Of a stretch of DNA of 64,000 nucleotides, positions 12,285 through 24,808 are shown one piece after another. Origin of the DNA: Piper betle (taxonomy: Eukaryota > Streptophyta > Magnoliopsida > Piperales > Piperaceae); contig JAURVB010014190.1 in the NCBI GenBank assembly GCA_033002965.1, forward strand, positions 22,343-86,342. Direction: 5' to 3'. Positions within the stretch are counted from its first letter, which is position 1; the number at the start of each line of letters is the position of its first letter. The notes under the pieces are model-generated. The model was not told the DNA's origin. It worked only from the letters and a program-made list of their open reading frames with translations, and ran no database searches. The position numbers and the translations under genes are program-made.

Positions 12285-14213
12285 TGTCACGGGCCTGATT
12301 CAAGGACCTAAAATTTTTCGATCCTAACCAGTCCGGGCGGCGTATTCTCACCCGAGAACACCATCCTAACACCAAGAATGCAACTTTGAAGAAACTCCGG
12401 AAGCCTGCACGCCAACACCAACCTGTGTTCGGCCAACCTCAACACCTCGAGGTTGCTGCCTTCAACCTGTCGCTCGATCACAATGTGTTTGCACCACACC
12501 AAACACCGACACAGCACTTCTGGCTACCGACACGCCTTGCCGATAGGCTGTTCCAGAAGTCAAATAGCACCACACGCTGAACTGCCCGATCATCCAACCA
12601 GCAATTACGCATCTTGGGTTCGTGCCGTCTGCCCTTGCTCGTCTCAGCACCAGTTCCCACAACCGGCTGCCTTGTAAACTTCGACCATGACCTAGGATAC
12701 AGAAGTTCCCTGTTTAAACGCCAGCCAACAAGCAAAACACAGATTACGGGAAAACACTTCCCAACCTTATATCATTAACCCGATCATAAGGATTTTACAA
12801 GCACTCGAACTCTCCTCTCAAGCACCTACTCGGCTTGTGGACAGCCCCCATAGCCTCGCCCCAATGTACCCACAAATACAAAGGCGCACACAGGAATTAC
12901 TCCCTGAGTAATCCTATCCCGATTGCCAACACAAGCAACCTAACAACGTGTACCTGGTTTCCAGCAAGCCGATGGAGTTCCAGCGCTCACCACGAACACC
13001 GGCTGCAGCAACTCCACGCTTCTTTCTCACCAGCCGTACCCCGCTGCCTTTCCTCACAAAGGAACACGCCTGGAATCGCAAGAACTCTCCTCCTCACCGG
13101 ACTCGATTCCTCTCTTTATCCACTCCCACGTCTTTCCTTTCTGATATAGTGATCTTCCTAGATCCACCCACCTAGTGATCTTCCTTGATCCACCGACCTG
13201 GTGATCCTCCTCTCTGATCCACCCTTCTCATTTTCCAGCATAACCCCATGCATATATGCACGCCCCATCTGTTTCTGATAACTCCGGATCCAACATCTCT
13301 ATCCACAAAGATCTGTGATCTCACCGTATCCAGCAACCTAGCACCACACCACGTCTAGGTTCGACCCAACGGCCTTGTGGTTATCTCCAGAAGTCTGTTG
13401 CAGCCTTCACATCCCTGGATATGCATATTAGATCTTCCACCAAGATACGCCCCCAGCATGAAGCTTCATCACAAACCCCTTGGCTGCACCGCTGGTCAGC
13501 TCGTCTCGCCCGCCGGCTCGACCCCATCAACGTCTAGACATGGTCCAACCTCCCTCAGCAATCCACTGAACATATGCTGGCAAAGGTCCACGACCATCGC
13601 CCTGCACCAGTCCTACCACTCGTACATGCCGATGCACTGCCGCGCGCACCAGAACCCGCTCGCGCGCACACCCGCTCGCAGCAAACGTCTGCACGCTCCA
13701 TCGCACGCCCGCGCACTCGCGTAGCAGCACGCCTGTCGCTCATTCGCGCGCACACCTGCGCACACGACCGCGTGCTTGCTCGCTACAGTTCTCGGTACTG
13801 TTTTCCAACACAGTTCCACTATTTTGCTCGGTACTAGCTGCTGCTCAGCATTCTGTGTTGCACACTCGTCTCGATAGCCTGTTCGGTCCATGGTTGCACC
13901 ACAACCTTGATCTGCCGACCCAAACACCGATCAGCAGCAACTTGATGTTTCACGACCTGGACTCGACCACATGCTTGATACACCAAATACCGACCCATGT
14001 GCCGACACAACTGCTATAACCCAGCACGCCATGCTCGGTTACTCGACAGCCTCGTGCACCTTAGTTTGTAACCTGCAACTCAACACGGGTTAGCCTCGAC
14101 ATGTTGTTTCCACCATTCGGATAGCCACCGCTATCCCCTCATGGGCGCGGGAACCCTAAGGACAACACCCAAACCCTAGTTCCCGGCAACGTCCATGAAT
14201 CACGGTTGTAACA
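12285..14213. mobile_element. Solo LTR in intron 1 of SKIP16-like copy 1
   Basis: The block starts TGTCACGGGCCTG and ends CGGTTGTAACA, giving TG...CA termini. It is flanked by GTAGG (12280-12284) and ATAGG (14214-14218), a 5-bp target duplication with one mismatch. It is far more GC-rich than its surroundings and has no coding or primer binding signal, as expected for a solo LTR left by unequal recombination. Several overlapping ORFs between 12300 and 13930 are composition artefacts. Confidence 0.7.
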
Positions 14214-15275
14214 ATAGGGATCGCTAGACTCTAGCCCCACCTTTAATCATTCAGGATTAGACAGAGCTCCAGTTGTCGTGATTCAAACTATTGGATTCTG
14301 GGGGTAAGCTAGGAGCTTATAGTTGTGAGTGTTTACCTGGCTTCTGGTTATTATTATTTTGTTTTTGCTGTCATCTTGCCTTTAGATACTTTGCACAAAG
14401 TATTATCTATAAGAAGCTGTCGCCTTATGGTAGAATCTAGTTATTTCTTCTAACAGTGCATTTTATTACATATTCCAGGATGCATGCAGGATTTGGAGAG
14501 AGTCCTTTGCTACGTATCCACGGTCTCTTGTCAAAGGAGTCAAACAGTGTTGGATTGTGATAAAAACATGGCTTGAACAAAACTTTCTGGAGACTGCAGT
14601 AACTCTATTAGATGGTGCATCTGAAGCTGAACTAAATGAGCTTGAAGTCAAGCTAGGCTTGAAATTATCGCGTACGACACGACTCTTATATCGATTTTGT
14701 GCTGGACAGCAACTTCCAAAGCCGGACTTTGAGAAGACGTATCACAGTGGCACCTTGAGAGTAATAGGTGGCTACTCCTTTTACACGCAAATAGCCAATG
14801 TTTACTAATTACCTACGCAGCTAGTAATCAGGAAAGCTAAAGTTTTCAGAAAACACATCCGTTATTCATGGTTCTCCGAGTATATGCCAGTTGCTGCTTG
14901 TCCATATGGCAACAAATTGTTTTATCTTAACTGTGGTGACAGCCAGCTTTATACCCAAAATTTGACGGTTGATGGAAAAATGCTCCCATGTGTACCAGAT
15001 GCATTGGTAATACCTGCACAAAGTATGAATGATTCTCAACAACAAGATGACATTTTGCTATGGTTAGAAGAACATGGAAGAAGGCTACAAAATGGAATTG
15101 TTAAAGTTTGTTCTAAAGGGGGAAATTGGTCAATCAGGTTGTTTCCAGAAGTGGAGCCCCTATGTTCAACAGCAGTGACAAACTGTATTCAGGTTTGATT
15201 TCTTGGACTTGTAAAATGTTGTTTTCTTTCTTATTTTGACTCCATTTAACAGCAATTTTTATTTAGACATTATGG

Positions 15276-15793
15276 TGTTAGATTTTGGACGTATATATAC
15301 AAGTATATAATTGTATCATATGTTATTAATAAGGTTTGAGCCTAAATTAAATTGATCTATTAAAGTTAAGGTTAATGGGCCATTAATATTTAAGATAAAT
15401 ATGTGGAGATACTATATATTTAAGATGAGTATGGATAAATATGTGTAGATACCGTTTTCGTAATCTCTAATTTATGATGGGTTAAATTGGAATTATGAAA
15501 GATAAGGATAAATACGGTTATACGAATAAATACGGTTATGGTCCCCGAATTCGCACCGTTGTTTTTCTTTTCTGGTATCCCATCATCCAGGAACTCTGGC
15601 TTTGGAGAACCGGTGTAGAATTTGGAAGATCAAACCAGAAGAAATCAAAGAATTGTTTTACTATTATGGATCCAGGTACGCTTCCGTTATTAAATTTATT
15701 TTCTTGATGATTTGATATGAAGAAGGTTTTATTGATGATGGTTTTATCATCTATATAATTTTGGTTAAAGTTTAAAGTTTTTTTTATTCAACA
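15276..15793 (+). repeat. 5' LTR of the copia element
   Basis: 518 bp from TGTTAGATTTTGG to TTCAACA. It contains the repeated word AAATACGGTTAT (about 15511-15540), which is copied in the 3' LTR. Confidence 0.97.
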
Positions 15794-15795
15794 AG

Positions 15796-15807
15796 TGGTA
15801 TCAGAGC
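15796..15807 (+). promoter_or_regulatory. Primer binding site, initiator Met tRNA
   Basis: TGGTATCAGAGC starts three bases after the 5' LTR. It is complementary to the 3' end of plant initiator methionine tRNA, the usual copia primer. Confidence 0.95.
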
Positions 15808-16639
15808 ATCTTCATATTAAATCATTGAGAATTAATTGATTTATGTTTATTTTATTTTTTGGAATGAGTCAATCATTCAATACTTGTTTGTATGGGAAAA
15901 TTTTATGGTTCGAATTTACAGTATTCCCTTATTCACCAAAATTGACATGGTTTACAACCAATCTTCTTCAACTTATTTAGAATACCCTAAATTTTGGATG
16001 GTGAATATGGTGATTATGTATTTTACTTTGCCCAAATTTTGCACTGTCAATATCTAGTTTATGGGATATTTTTCCCAAATCAAGGTCCTCTTTTGGTTAA
16101 ATATCAAATGAGGACAATAAAGTTACAAAAGGTTATAATTTCAGAAATTTCCAAATAAAGATATTTTTATAACCTTTTTCAGTTTTATGTTATTTGGGAT
16201 TATTAAATTCAAATTATGGTTCAGTTATAATTAATATTTTAAAATTTATTAAGGACTACAATATGCTGCCAAAGTAGCCTCTTTTGTAGAAATTAATTTA
16301 TTTTAAAATATTAAGACGGTTGTGGGTATATGATTCATGTGAATATTAATCGGCCCAAAGGAAGGTTAATATTTGACAGAATTATATATTCATTTGCGGT
16401 AATAAATATGGGATAATTATCAAGTTTCCATGTGGATAATAAATCGGCCCAAAGGAAGGTTTATTATTTGACAGGATTTATTGTCCATATTTGATTATTG
16501 CACTGAGAGTACCACTTACAAATTAATATTTCTGTCCAAAGACTAAATATTAATGTTGTGCTAGGTATCTGCCGATGGGATTAACTATTGTTTGAATTAT
16601 TAATCTTATTATGGGCATGTTGTTTTGTTCTATGGATTC

Positions 16640-17345
16640 ATTTAATCAATCTGCTTATATGATTTCTGCCAACATCAATTCAGTTCTTATGCTTAAAGAT
16701 AATTTTAAGGATTGAAAAGAGAACGTGATAATCGTTCTCGGCTGCATGGATCTTGACCTTACATTAAGGACTGAACAACCTTCTTCTCTTACGGACAAAA
16801 GTTCCATTGAGGAAAAACGGGACATTGAGAAGTGGGAACGTTCAAATCGCACGAGTCTTATGATCATGAAGCGTGGGATTCTAGAAACCTTCAGGGGGGA
16901 TGTGTCTGAAAAGGTTACTACAGCCAGTGAGTTTCTTAAAGAAATTGAAAAGCGTTTTGTAAAAAAACGATAAGGCTGAAACAAGTACGCTTTTGTCGAA
17001 CTTGATTTCAATGAAGTTTAAACGCAAAACAAGCATAAAAAAGTACATCTTATAGATGTCAAATATTGCTTCAAAATTAAAAGCACTAAGATTAGAGCTA
17101 TCTGAAGATTTTCTCGTGCATTTAGTTTTAATTTCTCTTCCGGTATAATTCAGTCAATTCAAGGTCAGTTATAATTGTCAAAGGGACAAATGGACTCTTA
17201 ATGAGCTCATTTCTTATTGTGTGCAAGAAGAAGAAAGGTTGAAGCAAGAACAGGCTGAAAGTACTCACTTGGCTAGTACCTATCAAGACAAAATAAATAA
17301 AAAATCAGGCTTCTTGCTGTTTTTTCTTTTGTAGTAAACCTGGAC
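16640..17345 (+). pseudogene. Degraded gag of the copia element
   Basis: Gag-like fragments lie in several frames: an N-terminal block with an early stop near 16711, a core block (16725-16973), and a block with LNELISYCVQEEERL. A CCHC-like zinc knuckle follows (CSKPGHMKKEC, about 17320-17365). Stops and frame changes separate them, so no functional capsid protein can be made from this copy. Confidence 0.8.
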
Positions 17346-17429
17346 ATATGAAGAAGGAATGCACTAAGTATCACACTTGGTGTGTAAATAAAGGTCCATT
17401 TCGTAATTTTGTTTGTTCTGAGGTTAATT

Positions 17430-20400
17430 TAGTTTCAGTACCAATACACACTTGGTGGCTAGATTCGGGTGATACTACTCACATAAGTGTGTCAATGCAG
17501 GGTTGCCTGAGTTGCCGAAAGCCAAATGATGCTGAAAGATTCATCTATGTGGGTAATGGCAACTCAGTTATAGTTGAGGCAATAGGATTTTTAGATTATT
17601 GAAGACAAGATATTATTTGGATTTGAAAGAGACATATGTAGTATCGTCTTTTAGACGAAATTTGGTTTCTATTTCTATATTGGACAAATTTGGTTATTCT
17701 TGTTTATTTAGAAATAATAAGTTTAGTCTTTTTCTAAATTCAAATATTGTGGGTACGGGTTCCTTGTCTTTTTATGATAATCTATATTTACTTGATACTA
17801 TTACATCTTTTAATGAAACTTTGCATGTGGGTTTATGTGGTACGAAAAGAAAATTAACCAATGAGAATTCTGCTTTACTCTGGCACAAGCGTTTAGGACA
17901 CATTTCTAAACAAAGAATTGCACGACTTATGTCAAATGGAATTCTTGATTCTCTTAATTTATCGGATTTACAAGTCTGTATTGAGTGCATTAAGGGAAAA
18001 CAAACAAATGCAAGGAGACTAGGTGCCAATAGATCTTCAAGTGTCTTAGAACTAATACATACGGACATTTGTGGACCATTTCCTATGGCTTCTTGGAATG
18101 GTCAACAATATTTTATTACGTTCATAGACGATTATTCTCGTTATGGTTACCTATATCTCATTCATGAGAAGTCTCAAGCATTGGACGTGTTTAAGGCATA
18201 TAAGGCTGAAGTTGAGAACCAACTCGACAAAACTATTAAGGCTGTCAGATCTGACCGTGGTGGTGAATACTATGGTAGATATGATGGATCAGGTGTACAG
18301 CGTCCAGGACCATTTGCCAAATTCCTAGAAGAATGTGGAATCGTCCCACAATACACAATGTCAGGTACTCCTAGCATGAATGGTGTTGCTGAGAGACGAA
18401 ACCGAACATTAAAGGACATGGTGAGAAGTATGATTGCTCATACTACTTTACCTGATTCACTCTGGGGTGAGGCACTAAAGACAACAGCATATCTTCTTAA
18501 TAGAGTGCCAACAAAGGCAACTGTTAAGACCCCTTATGAATTATGGACTGGAAAAACACCCAGTATTAAGCATTTACGCATTTGGGGTTGTCCAGCTGAG
18601 GCAAGGCCTTATAGGCCAAATGAAAAGAAACTGGACTCAAGAACAGTTAGCAGTTATTTTGTTGGGTACTCTGAAAGGTCTAGAGGATATAAGTTTTATG
18701 ATCCCACAATAAGGTCATTCTTTGAGACGGGAAATGCCCAGTTCTTTGAGGATGTTGAGTTTGGAGAGGGAAATAAAGTTAGAGACTTTGTCTTTGAAGA
18801 AGAATCTGTTTCTCTTCCCATGATTGTTCTTGACAATAATCAGGATCAAGGTTATATTCCTGATGTTGTTCAAGAAACAATACCAGAATTACAAGACAAT
18901 GTCGAGAATCTCCCTAATCAAGTTATATCTGAAGAAGAAACTCAACAACCTCAAGAGCAAATGCCATTGAGGAGATCCACAAGAGAAAAGAGAAATGCAA
19001 TTTCGGATGATTATATCATCTTTCTCGAAGAACATGAGGATAATATTGGAATGGTGGAAGATGATCCAATCAACTTTCATCAGGCCATGAAGAGTTCTAA
19101 TTCTCAAAGGTGGATTGATGCCATGAATGAAGAGATGAAGTCCATGAAAGCTAATGACGTTTGGGATCTTGTTCCATTGCCTGAAGGTGCGAAACCTATT
19201 GGTTGTAAATGGATATTTAAAACTAAGAGGGATTCGAAAGGTGATGTAGAAAGATATAAGGCTCGTCTTGTTGCAAAGGGCTTTACTCAAAAGGAAGGCA
19301 TGGATTATAATGAGACTTTCTCTCCAGTTTCATCGAAAGACTCATTCAGAATAATTATGGCATTAGTGGCACATTTTGATCTTGAGTTACATCAGATGGA
19401 TGTAAAGACTGCGTTTCTAAATGGTGACATTGATGAAACAATTTATATGGTGCAACCGGAAAACTTTGTATCTGGAGATTCAAAGAATATGGTTTGCAAA
19501 TTAAAGAAATCCATCTATGGACTTAAGCAGGCTTCTCGTCAATGGTATCACAAATTTCATCAAGTGATTCTCTCATTTGGTTTTGAGATGAATGTTATTG
19601 ATGATTGTATATACCATAAGTTTAGTGGGAGTAAGTATATTTTTCTGGTTTTATATGTTGATGATATATTGCTTGCCAGTAATGATATAAGTTTCTTGCA
19701 CGAAACCAAGAGATTTTTATCAAAGAAATTTGAAATGAAAGATCTTGGAAATGCGTCTTTTGTATTAGGAATTCAAATACATCGGGATCGTTCTCGATGT
19801 ATACTTGGATTATCACAAAAGACCTATATAGAAAAAGTGCTTAAAAGATTTGGCATGCAAGATTGTAAACCAGGAGATACCCCTGTTTCTAAAGGAGACA
19901 AATTCAGTCTCAATCAATGCCCTAAAAATGATATAGAAGGAAAGGAAATGCAAAAGATTCCCTATGCTTCAGCAATAGGAAGTCTTATGTATGCTCAAGT
20001 ATGTACGCGTCCAGATATTGCGTATATTGTTGGAATGTTGGGCAGATATTTAAGTAATCCAGGATTGGATCACTGGATAGCAGCCAAAAGAGTCATAAGG
20101 TATCTTCAGAGAACAAAACATTACATGCTTACCTATCGGAAGTCAGATCAACTTGAGATCATTGGGTATTCTGATTCTGATTTTGGTGGATGTCAAACTA
20201 TGTCTACCTGCTTGCTGGAGGAGCTATTTCTTGGAAGAGTGCTAAGCAGACACTCATAGCTTCTTCCACCATGGCAGCTGAATTCATAGCTTGTTATGAG
20301 GCATCCAATCATGGAATATGGTTGCGGAATTTTGTCACAGGGCTGCGCATTATTGATAATATTGAAAGACTACTTAAGTTATTTTGTGACAATCAGTTTA

Positions 20401-20630
20401 CAGTATCATATTCAAATAACAACAGGAGCTCATCTAAATCAAAATATATATAGAGATCAAGTTCCTTGTTGTGAAAGAAAGAGTTTAGAGTGATAAAGTT
20501 TCGGTAAAGTCTCTATAGAGCATATTGAGACAAACTCTATAGTTGTGGATCCACTTACTAAAAGTTTACCGCCCAAAGTCTTTCATGAGTATGTTGCTCA
20601 TCTGGGTGTTGTATCATTTGATGATATGTT
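17430..20630 (+). pseudogene. copia pol: protease, integrase, RT, RNase H with frameshifts
   Basis: The protease active site appears as WWLDSGDTTHIS (about 17451-17486) and its frame ends at a stop at 17600-17602. The main ORF, 17599-20259 (886 residues), begins after that frame change. It holds the GAG-pre-integrase region with an HHCC-type zinc finger (WHKRLGH ... CIECIKG, about residues 95-135) and an integrase core with [16 protein letters not shown] and VAERRNRT. The reverse transcriptase has [11 protein letters not shown] and YVDDILLA (about residues 685-692), and RNase H starts with SDSDFGG. A further frame change near 20210 moves RNase H into the next frame (20190-20453). At least two frameshifts therefore separate protease, main pol and RNase H. 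I did not assign a copia lineage. Confidence 0.92.
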
Positions 20631-20956
20631 ACTTTAGTGGGAGTTTGTTTTGTTGAGGTATTTGGTTTATGTTTCACTCTATTTTGGTGATCTCATAAGG
20701 TTGGACCAGTTGAAAATAGGCATGTTCAGATCAAATTACATGTAATTTTCATGCTACACATCCATACTTGATCTATGTCATTTAATTATGTTGATGTATG
20801 TGACCATGGATGGGTTTAGTTACGATAAATGTAACGAAAATCGCCTTGATCCTATATTAACATTAATTAATGGACGAGATTGTTATTTTGGAATAATAGC
20901 GTATGTTATTTTGGAGCTCATACGGTAATATACAATTATCTTTATATATATAGTCC

Positions 20957-20966
20957 AAGTGGGAGA
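20957..20966 (+). promoter_or_regulatory. Polypurine tract of the copia element
   Basis: AAGTGGGAGA lies directly before the 3' LTR, the site where plus-strand DNA synthesis is primed. Confidence 0.9.
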
Positions 20967-20967
20967 T

Positions 20968-21485
20968 TGTTGGATTTTGGACGTATATATACAAGTATAT
21001 AATTGTATCATATGCTATTAATAAGGTTTAGGCCTAAATTAAATTGATCTATTAAAGTTAAGGTTAATGGGCCATTAATATTTAAGATAAATATGTGGAG
21101 ATACCATATATTTAAGATGAGTATGGATAAATATGTGTAGATACCGTTTTCGTAATCTCTAATTTATGATGGGTTAAATTGGAATTATGAAAGATAAGGA
21201 TAAATACGGTTATACGAATAAATACGGTTATGGTCCCCAAATTCGCACCGTTGTTTTTCTTTTCTGGTATCCCATCATCCAGGAACTCTGGCTTTGGAGA
21301 ACCGGTGTAGAATTTGGAAGATCAAACCAGAAGAAATCAAAGAATTGCTTTACTATTATGGATCCAGGTACGCTTCCGTTATTAAATTTATTTTCTTGAT
21401 GATTTGATATGAAGAAGGTTTTATTGATGATGGTTTTATCATCTATATAATTTTGGTTAAAGTTTAAAGTTTTTTTTATTCAACA
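20968..21485 (+). repeat. 3' LTR of the copia element
   Basis: 518 bp, the same length as the 5' LTR and colinear with it, ending TTCAACA before the TATGG target duplication. Confidence 0.97.
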
Positions 21486-24022
21486 TATGGTTATCAACGT
21501 ATATGAACTGGCCCCAGGCTTGTAATATATAAATACATTAACCTAGCATGTTATTCTTTTCTGGATTTTGCATGTTGGACAAGCTGTTGATAAAAGAGGT
21601 GTGAGGTATTCGTTCTATTTGCTTCTTTTGTCGGTAATCAGAAAGTGAGAAGACAGTAAATTAACTTTCACATTCATCTTATGCATCACTTTCTAAGGTG
21701 TTGAGGCAAAATATGATAGTGGCATCTGTCGATGTGCTTTGGTTTCTATTTCTTCGTAGTTTTATGGGTAAATTACTTCTAGTAGCTTAGTTAGTATGAG
21801 ACATTAAACATCATACTTTTACACTAATCTAGCAATTTCTATCACTTTTCTTTTGTCTAAGATTCATTACTTATTTAATGTTTAAGTGAAGTCGATTTTC
21901 AAGAAAAAGCATCTGTTTTTATTTATGCACATTCATGGCATGTGTATCTAGTGATTCTGAGCATAGAATTGTATCTAAAACTATGTTTCAAAATTACTTT
22001 TCTTAAAAGTTTGAGCTTTTAGGAGGACTTCTATTTTGTTTCCATAGCAAGTGCCTCTAGCTGTTTGATTTCATTGTTTCTTTCTTTCTTTTTTAAGGTC
22101 CGTGCTTCTGCCATGTTTGTTCCTGAAATAAGTGATCTTCGCAATGATGAGGGCAAGTATTACTAGGCCTATTCGATTCGTATGTGCCTCCTTCCACAGA
22201 TTTATTCTCTGGATGGCTTTCATTTCGATTGTTGTCAACTCTCTTCTCGCCACTGGATTATTCGGGCTAAGGATACTGTTGTGGATGATGTTAGTGGGGA
22301 AGGTGTCATTGGTTTGGTAAGATTTCAATTATCATCACTTTGTGGTGTTTTGGACTTTATATGGCCTTTTCCTATTCGTCTATGCATATATGTTACTGCA
22401 TTTGCAAATAACTTTCTGGTTTGCCATTTTCATTATCATGACTGTCTTTTTCATCCATTTTGATGATCTAAAATGGAAATATGTCTATATTTACTAATAA
22501 TATTGTGCAATAATTTCTCTAATGAAAATTTTATTCTGTAAAGTAATAATTATGATGACCAAACAAGTGTTTTGGAATCACATCTGATCTTAGTTTTGCG
22601 GTTTTGGTAGATTTTAGGTTTTTCTTGAAATCTATCTAGAGTGAGATTGCATTATTTTTCTAAGGCTTTTGAAAAAACTTTGCCACAGAAAAGTTTGTCA
22701 GAGATTTGGGAGATATAGTATTCACAGAATACAAGATATAACAAGATCAAAGATTTGAAATTTGTGTCAGATGTACCATTCCCGATTATTGTAGCTTAGT
22801 TCCATGATTTTGGTCATTTGCTTGTGGTACCGCAGGGATAAGTTCACCTGTTTGCATAAGTTGTGGACATAGCGAATAAAATAGAGGTAAAAACTGGTAG
22901 CCTGTTTCTCTGTCTCTGCTCGAAGCATACATTTGTTGTGAATTTTCTAGCGATGAGTTTTTTCTTGTTTTCCAGTATCCAGTTCTACATCCTTATGGGA
23001 AAGAGTTTGTTTATGAAAGTTGTACTCCGTTACCATGTTCTCCAGGGTCTATTGAATGTTCATTCACCTTTGTCCCTGGCAAGTATCTTGCATGACCTTA
23101 GCACCTTATATTATTTGGGCTGGCTTTTGTATTTATTAGAAATCCTATTCATCCTATTGCATTCAATTTTGCAGATTAAATTTTTTATTGATTTTTCTTT
23201 ACTATTGTCATACACAATGTGAAGTCAAAAGGAAACTAAGTTTTTATCTTATAACATTATTTATAGTTGTACTTTTAATAAAAATGATCAACCATGCATT
23301 TGCAATCAGTAAGAATGCCTCCCAATTGTTGTGAAGTGGTAGAGAATAATGATGATGGACCAACTTTCTTCTGGCATATGATCAATGATAACTCGGTGAA
23401 GAGGTTCTTCATGGTATGACTTGTTTCTAGAATACAGATTTAAGTTTTATAATCAAGTCAGATTGAGCTCAATCAAATTTGGAACCTAAAAAGTAGTGGG
23501 CCTTACAATTGAGCTAGAGCATAGTATGTGCCATGAATTCTGGGCCGGGAAGGTTGTAGGGCATCTCTTTGACCAGCATTACAAACTCTTGCGCCCATCC
23601 TTCCTTCACTTGTCATTATATATCTTTTTTCCAGCGCCCGTTGCTTGTTTCCTTTTGTCATCTCATGGCCTTTTAGCATTTCTTTCTCAACAAATCAGGT
23701 AATACAAACATACGATTTATTTTTATAACTTGTTTAGACTATAGATGGTGAGCTTGGCTCCTTCTTGCTAATTTTCAGGTTGTCAAGCCCTAAAGGGAGT
23801 CCATTTGATGTGCAAGTTGCACGAGTTCCTCTTGAATTACCAGAGTACATTTTCTGGTCAAAGCTCTGCTGGTGTAAATCTAAAATGGAGCAGATCTAAA
23901 TATGTCAGTATGTAGAAATAAAAGTTGGCTTGTAATCTATCAGCCATGTTACCCAGCTTTTGTTTGGATTGCATATAGTGTAATTTTATCATTCATGTGT
24001 GAATTCTAGTTGCATACATGGT

Positions 24023-24808
24023 TGCATAAATCGGAATCGGAATCGAAATGAGTTTTCAAGAGTTAGATTTAGAATCGGAATTGGTCTAAATCGGATAAGA
24101 ATCGGTTCAGTTGAATCGGTTTGAATAGGTTTAAATCGGTCATATATAATAATTTGACAACTCATAATATAAATATATAAAAATTAAATATTGATGTCAT
24201 TTTGATATTATTGTGTGTATTATATTTTATGATATTTTTTAATATTTTTTTAGATTTTTTTGAATTGTTTAGAGTTAGTTATTATTTTGGACTCGAGTCG
24301 GACATGAGTCAAGTTTTAATTATAAGAACGCCACTGAATGTTATTTCTTTCTCTCGCCCTTTCTCTCCTGTTTTTGCCCTCCTTCCCCATTGCCGCCGCC
24401 GCCACTGCCGTGCCCTCCCCCACAGACCCACCCCGCCCTGTGCCCGACCCGCACCCCACCCCCTCCCCCCAGACCCGCCCTCGCCAGCCGCGCCTCGCCT
24501 TGTGCCCGCCGCTCCCCGCCCCCCTCCCCTCAGACCCGCCCTGGCCCGCCCTTGCCCACCGCGTTTGGCCTTGCACCCACCGCGCCCGCCTCCCCCGCCC
24601 CGCCGCCGCCCGCCCCGCCGCCGCCGCCCCACCCCACCGCACCCCACCCCCTGCACCCGAAATCGGCCAATTTGGGCCGATTCCGATCGGATCGAATCGG
24701 CCGATTCACGGACCAATTCCGATGAAAACTGATTCAATGAATTTTTTGAATCGGTTTTCCTCTGATCCGAGTCGAATCGGCCGATTCCGAATTCCAGCAA
24801 TTTATGCA
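24023..24808. mobile_element. Non-autonomous element with TGCATAAAT terminal inverted repeats
   Basis: The left end TGCATAAATCGGAATCGG and the right end ...CCGATTCCGAATTCC...ATTTATGCA form inverted termini rich in GAATCGG words. The flanks are TACATGGT and ACAGTGGT, which could be a target duplication with one indel. The centre holds an AT-rich strip, a GGACTCGAGTCGGACATGAGTC module and a C-rich block. These resemble the LTR at 61849-64000 more than a DNA transposon, so this may be a composite. The long proline-rich ORFs over 24338-24847 are composition artefacts. Confidence 0.55.

Larger units (their letters stand above)
15276..21485 (+). mobile_element. Ty1/copia LTR retrotransposon, structurally complete
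   Basis: Two LTRs of 518 bp each (15276-15793 and 20968-21485) start TGTTGGATTTTGG-like and end ATTCAACA. The 5-bp target duplication TATGG is perfect at 15271-15275 and 21486-21490. The primer binding site, polypurine tract and pol order (protease, integrase, reverse transcriptase, RNase H) identify Ty1/copia. The LTRs differ by about seven substitutions by eye, all transitions, which means a young insertion. It sits in an intron of SKIP16-like copy 1, in the same orientation as the gene. The coding part is defective. Confidence 0.97.
11935..23899 (+). pseudogene. SKIP16-like F-box/ApaG gene, copy 1, decayed and TE-invaded
   Basis: SKIP16 is a plant F-box protein that binds SKP1 in SCF ubiquitin ligases and has a Knr4/Smi1-like region plus a C-terminal ApaG (DUF525) domain. 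Exon 1 (from 11935) encodes EDLGDLVLRGVISRLG, matching the family N-terminus, but the start codon is GTG and the rest of the F-box is missing. A long exon, 14479-15192, carries WRESF, the LLYRF block and LLWLEEHGRRL. ApaG exons follow at 22098-22316, 22976-23082 and 23779-23899 (FVYESC, FTFVPG, LELPEYIF), joined by consistent GT-AG phases. Disabling changes are an in-frame TAA near 14806-14808 and TAG near 22172. The stop lies 13 codons past the usual end. Intron 1 holds a solo LTR and the 15193-22097 intron holds a copia element; without it that intron would be about 690 bp. Confidence 0.85.

Noticed and set aside
12308..13927. Cluster of ORFs on both strands
   Set aside because: All lie in the GC-rich solo LTR and none shows a domain or splice context.
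15495..15707. 70-residue ORF repeated at 21187-21399
   Set aside because: It is the same stretch of the two copia LTRs, not a duplicated gene.
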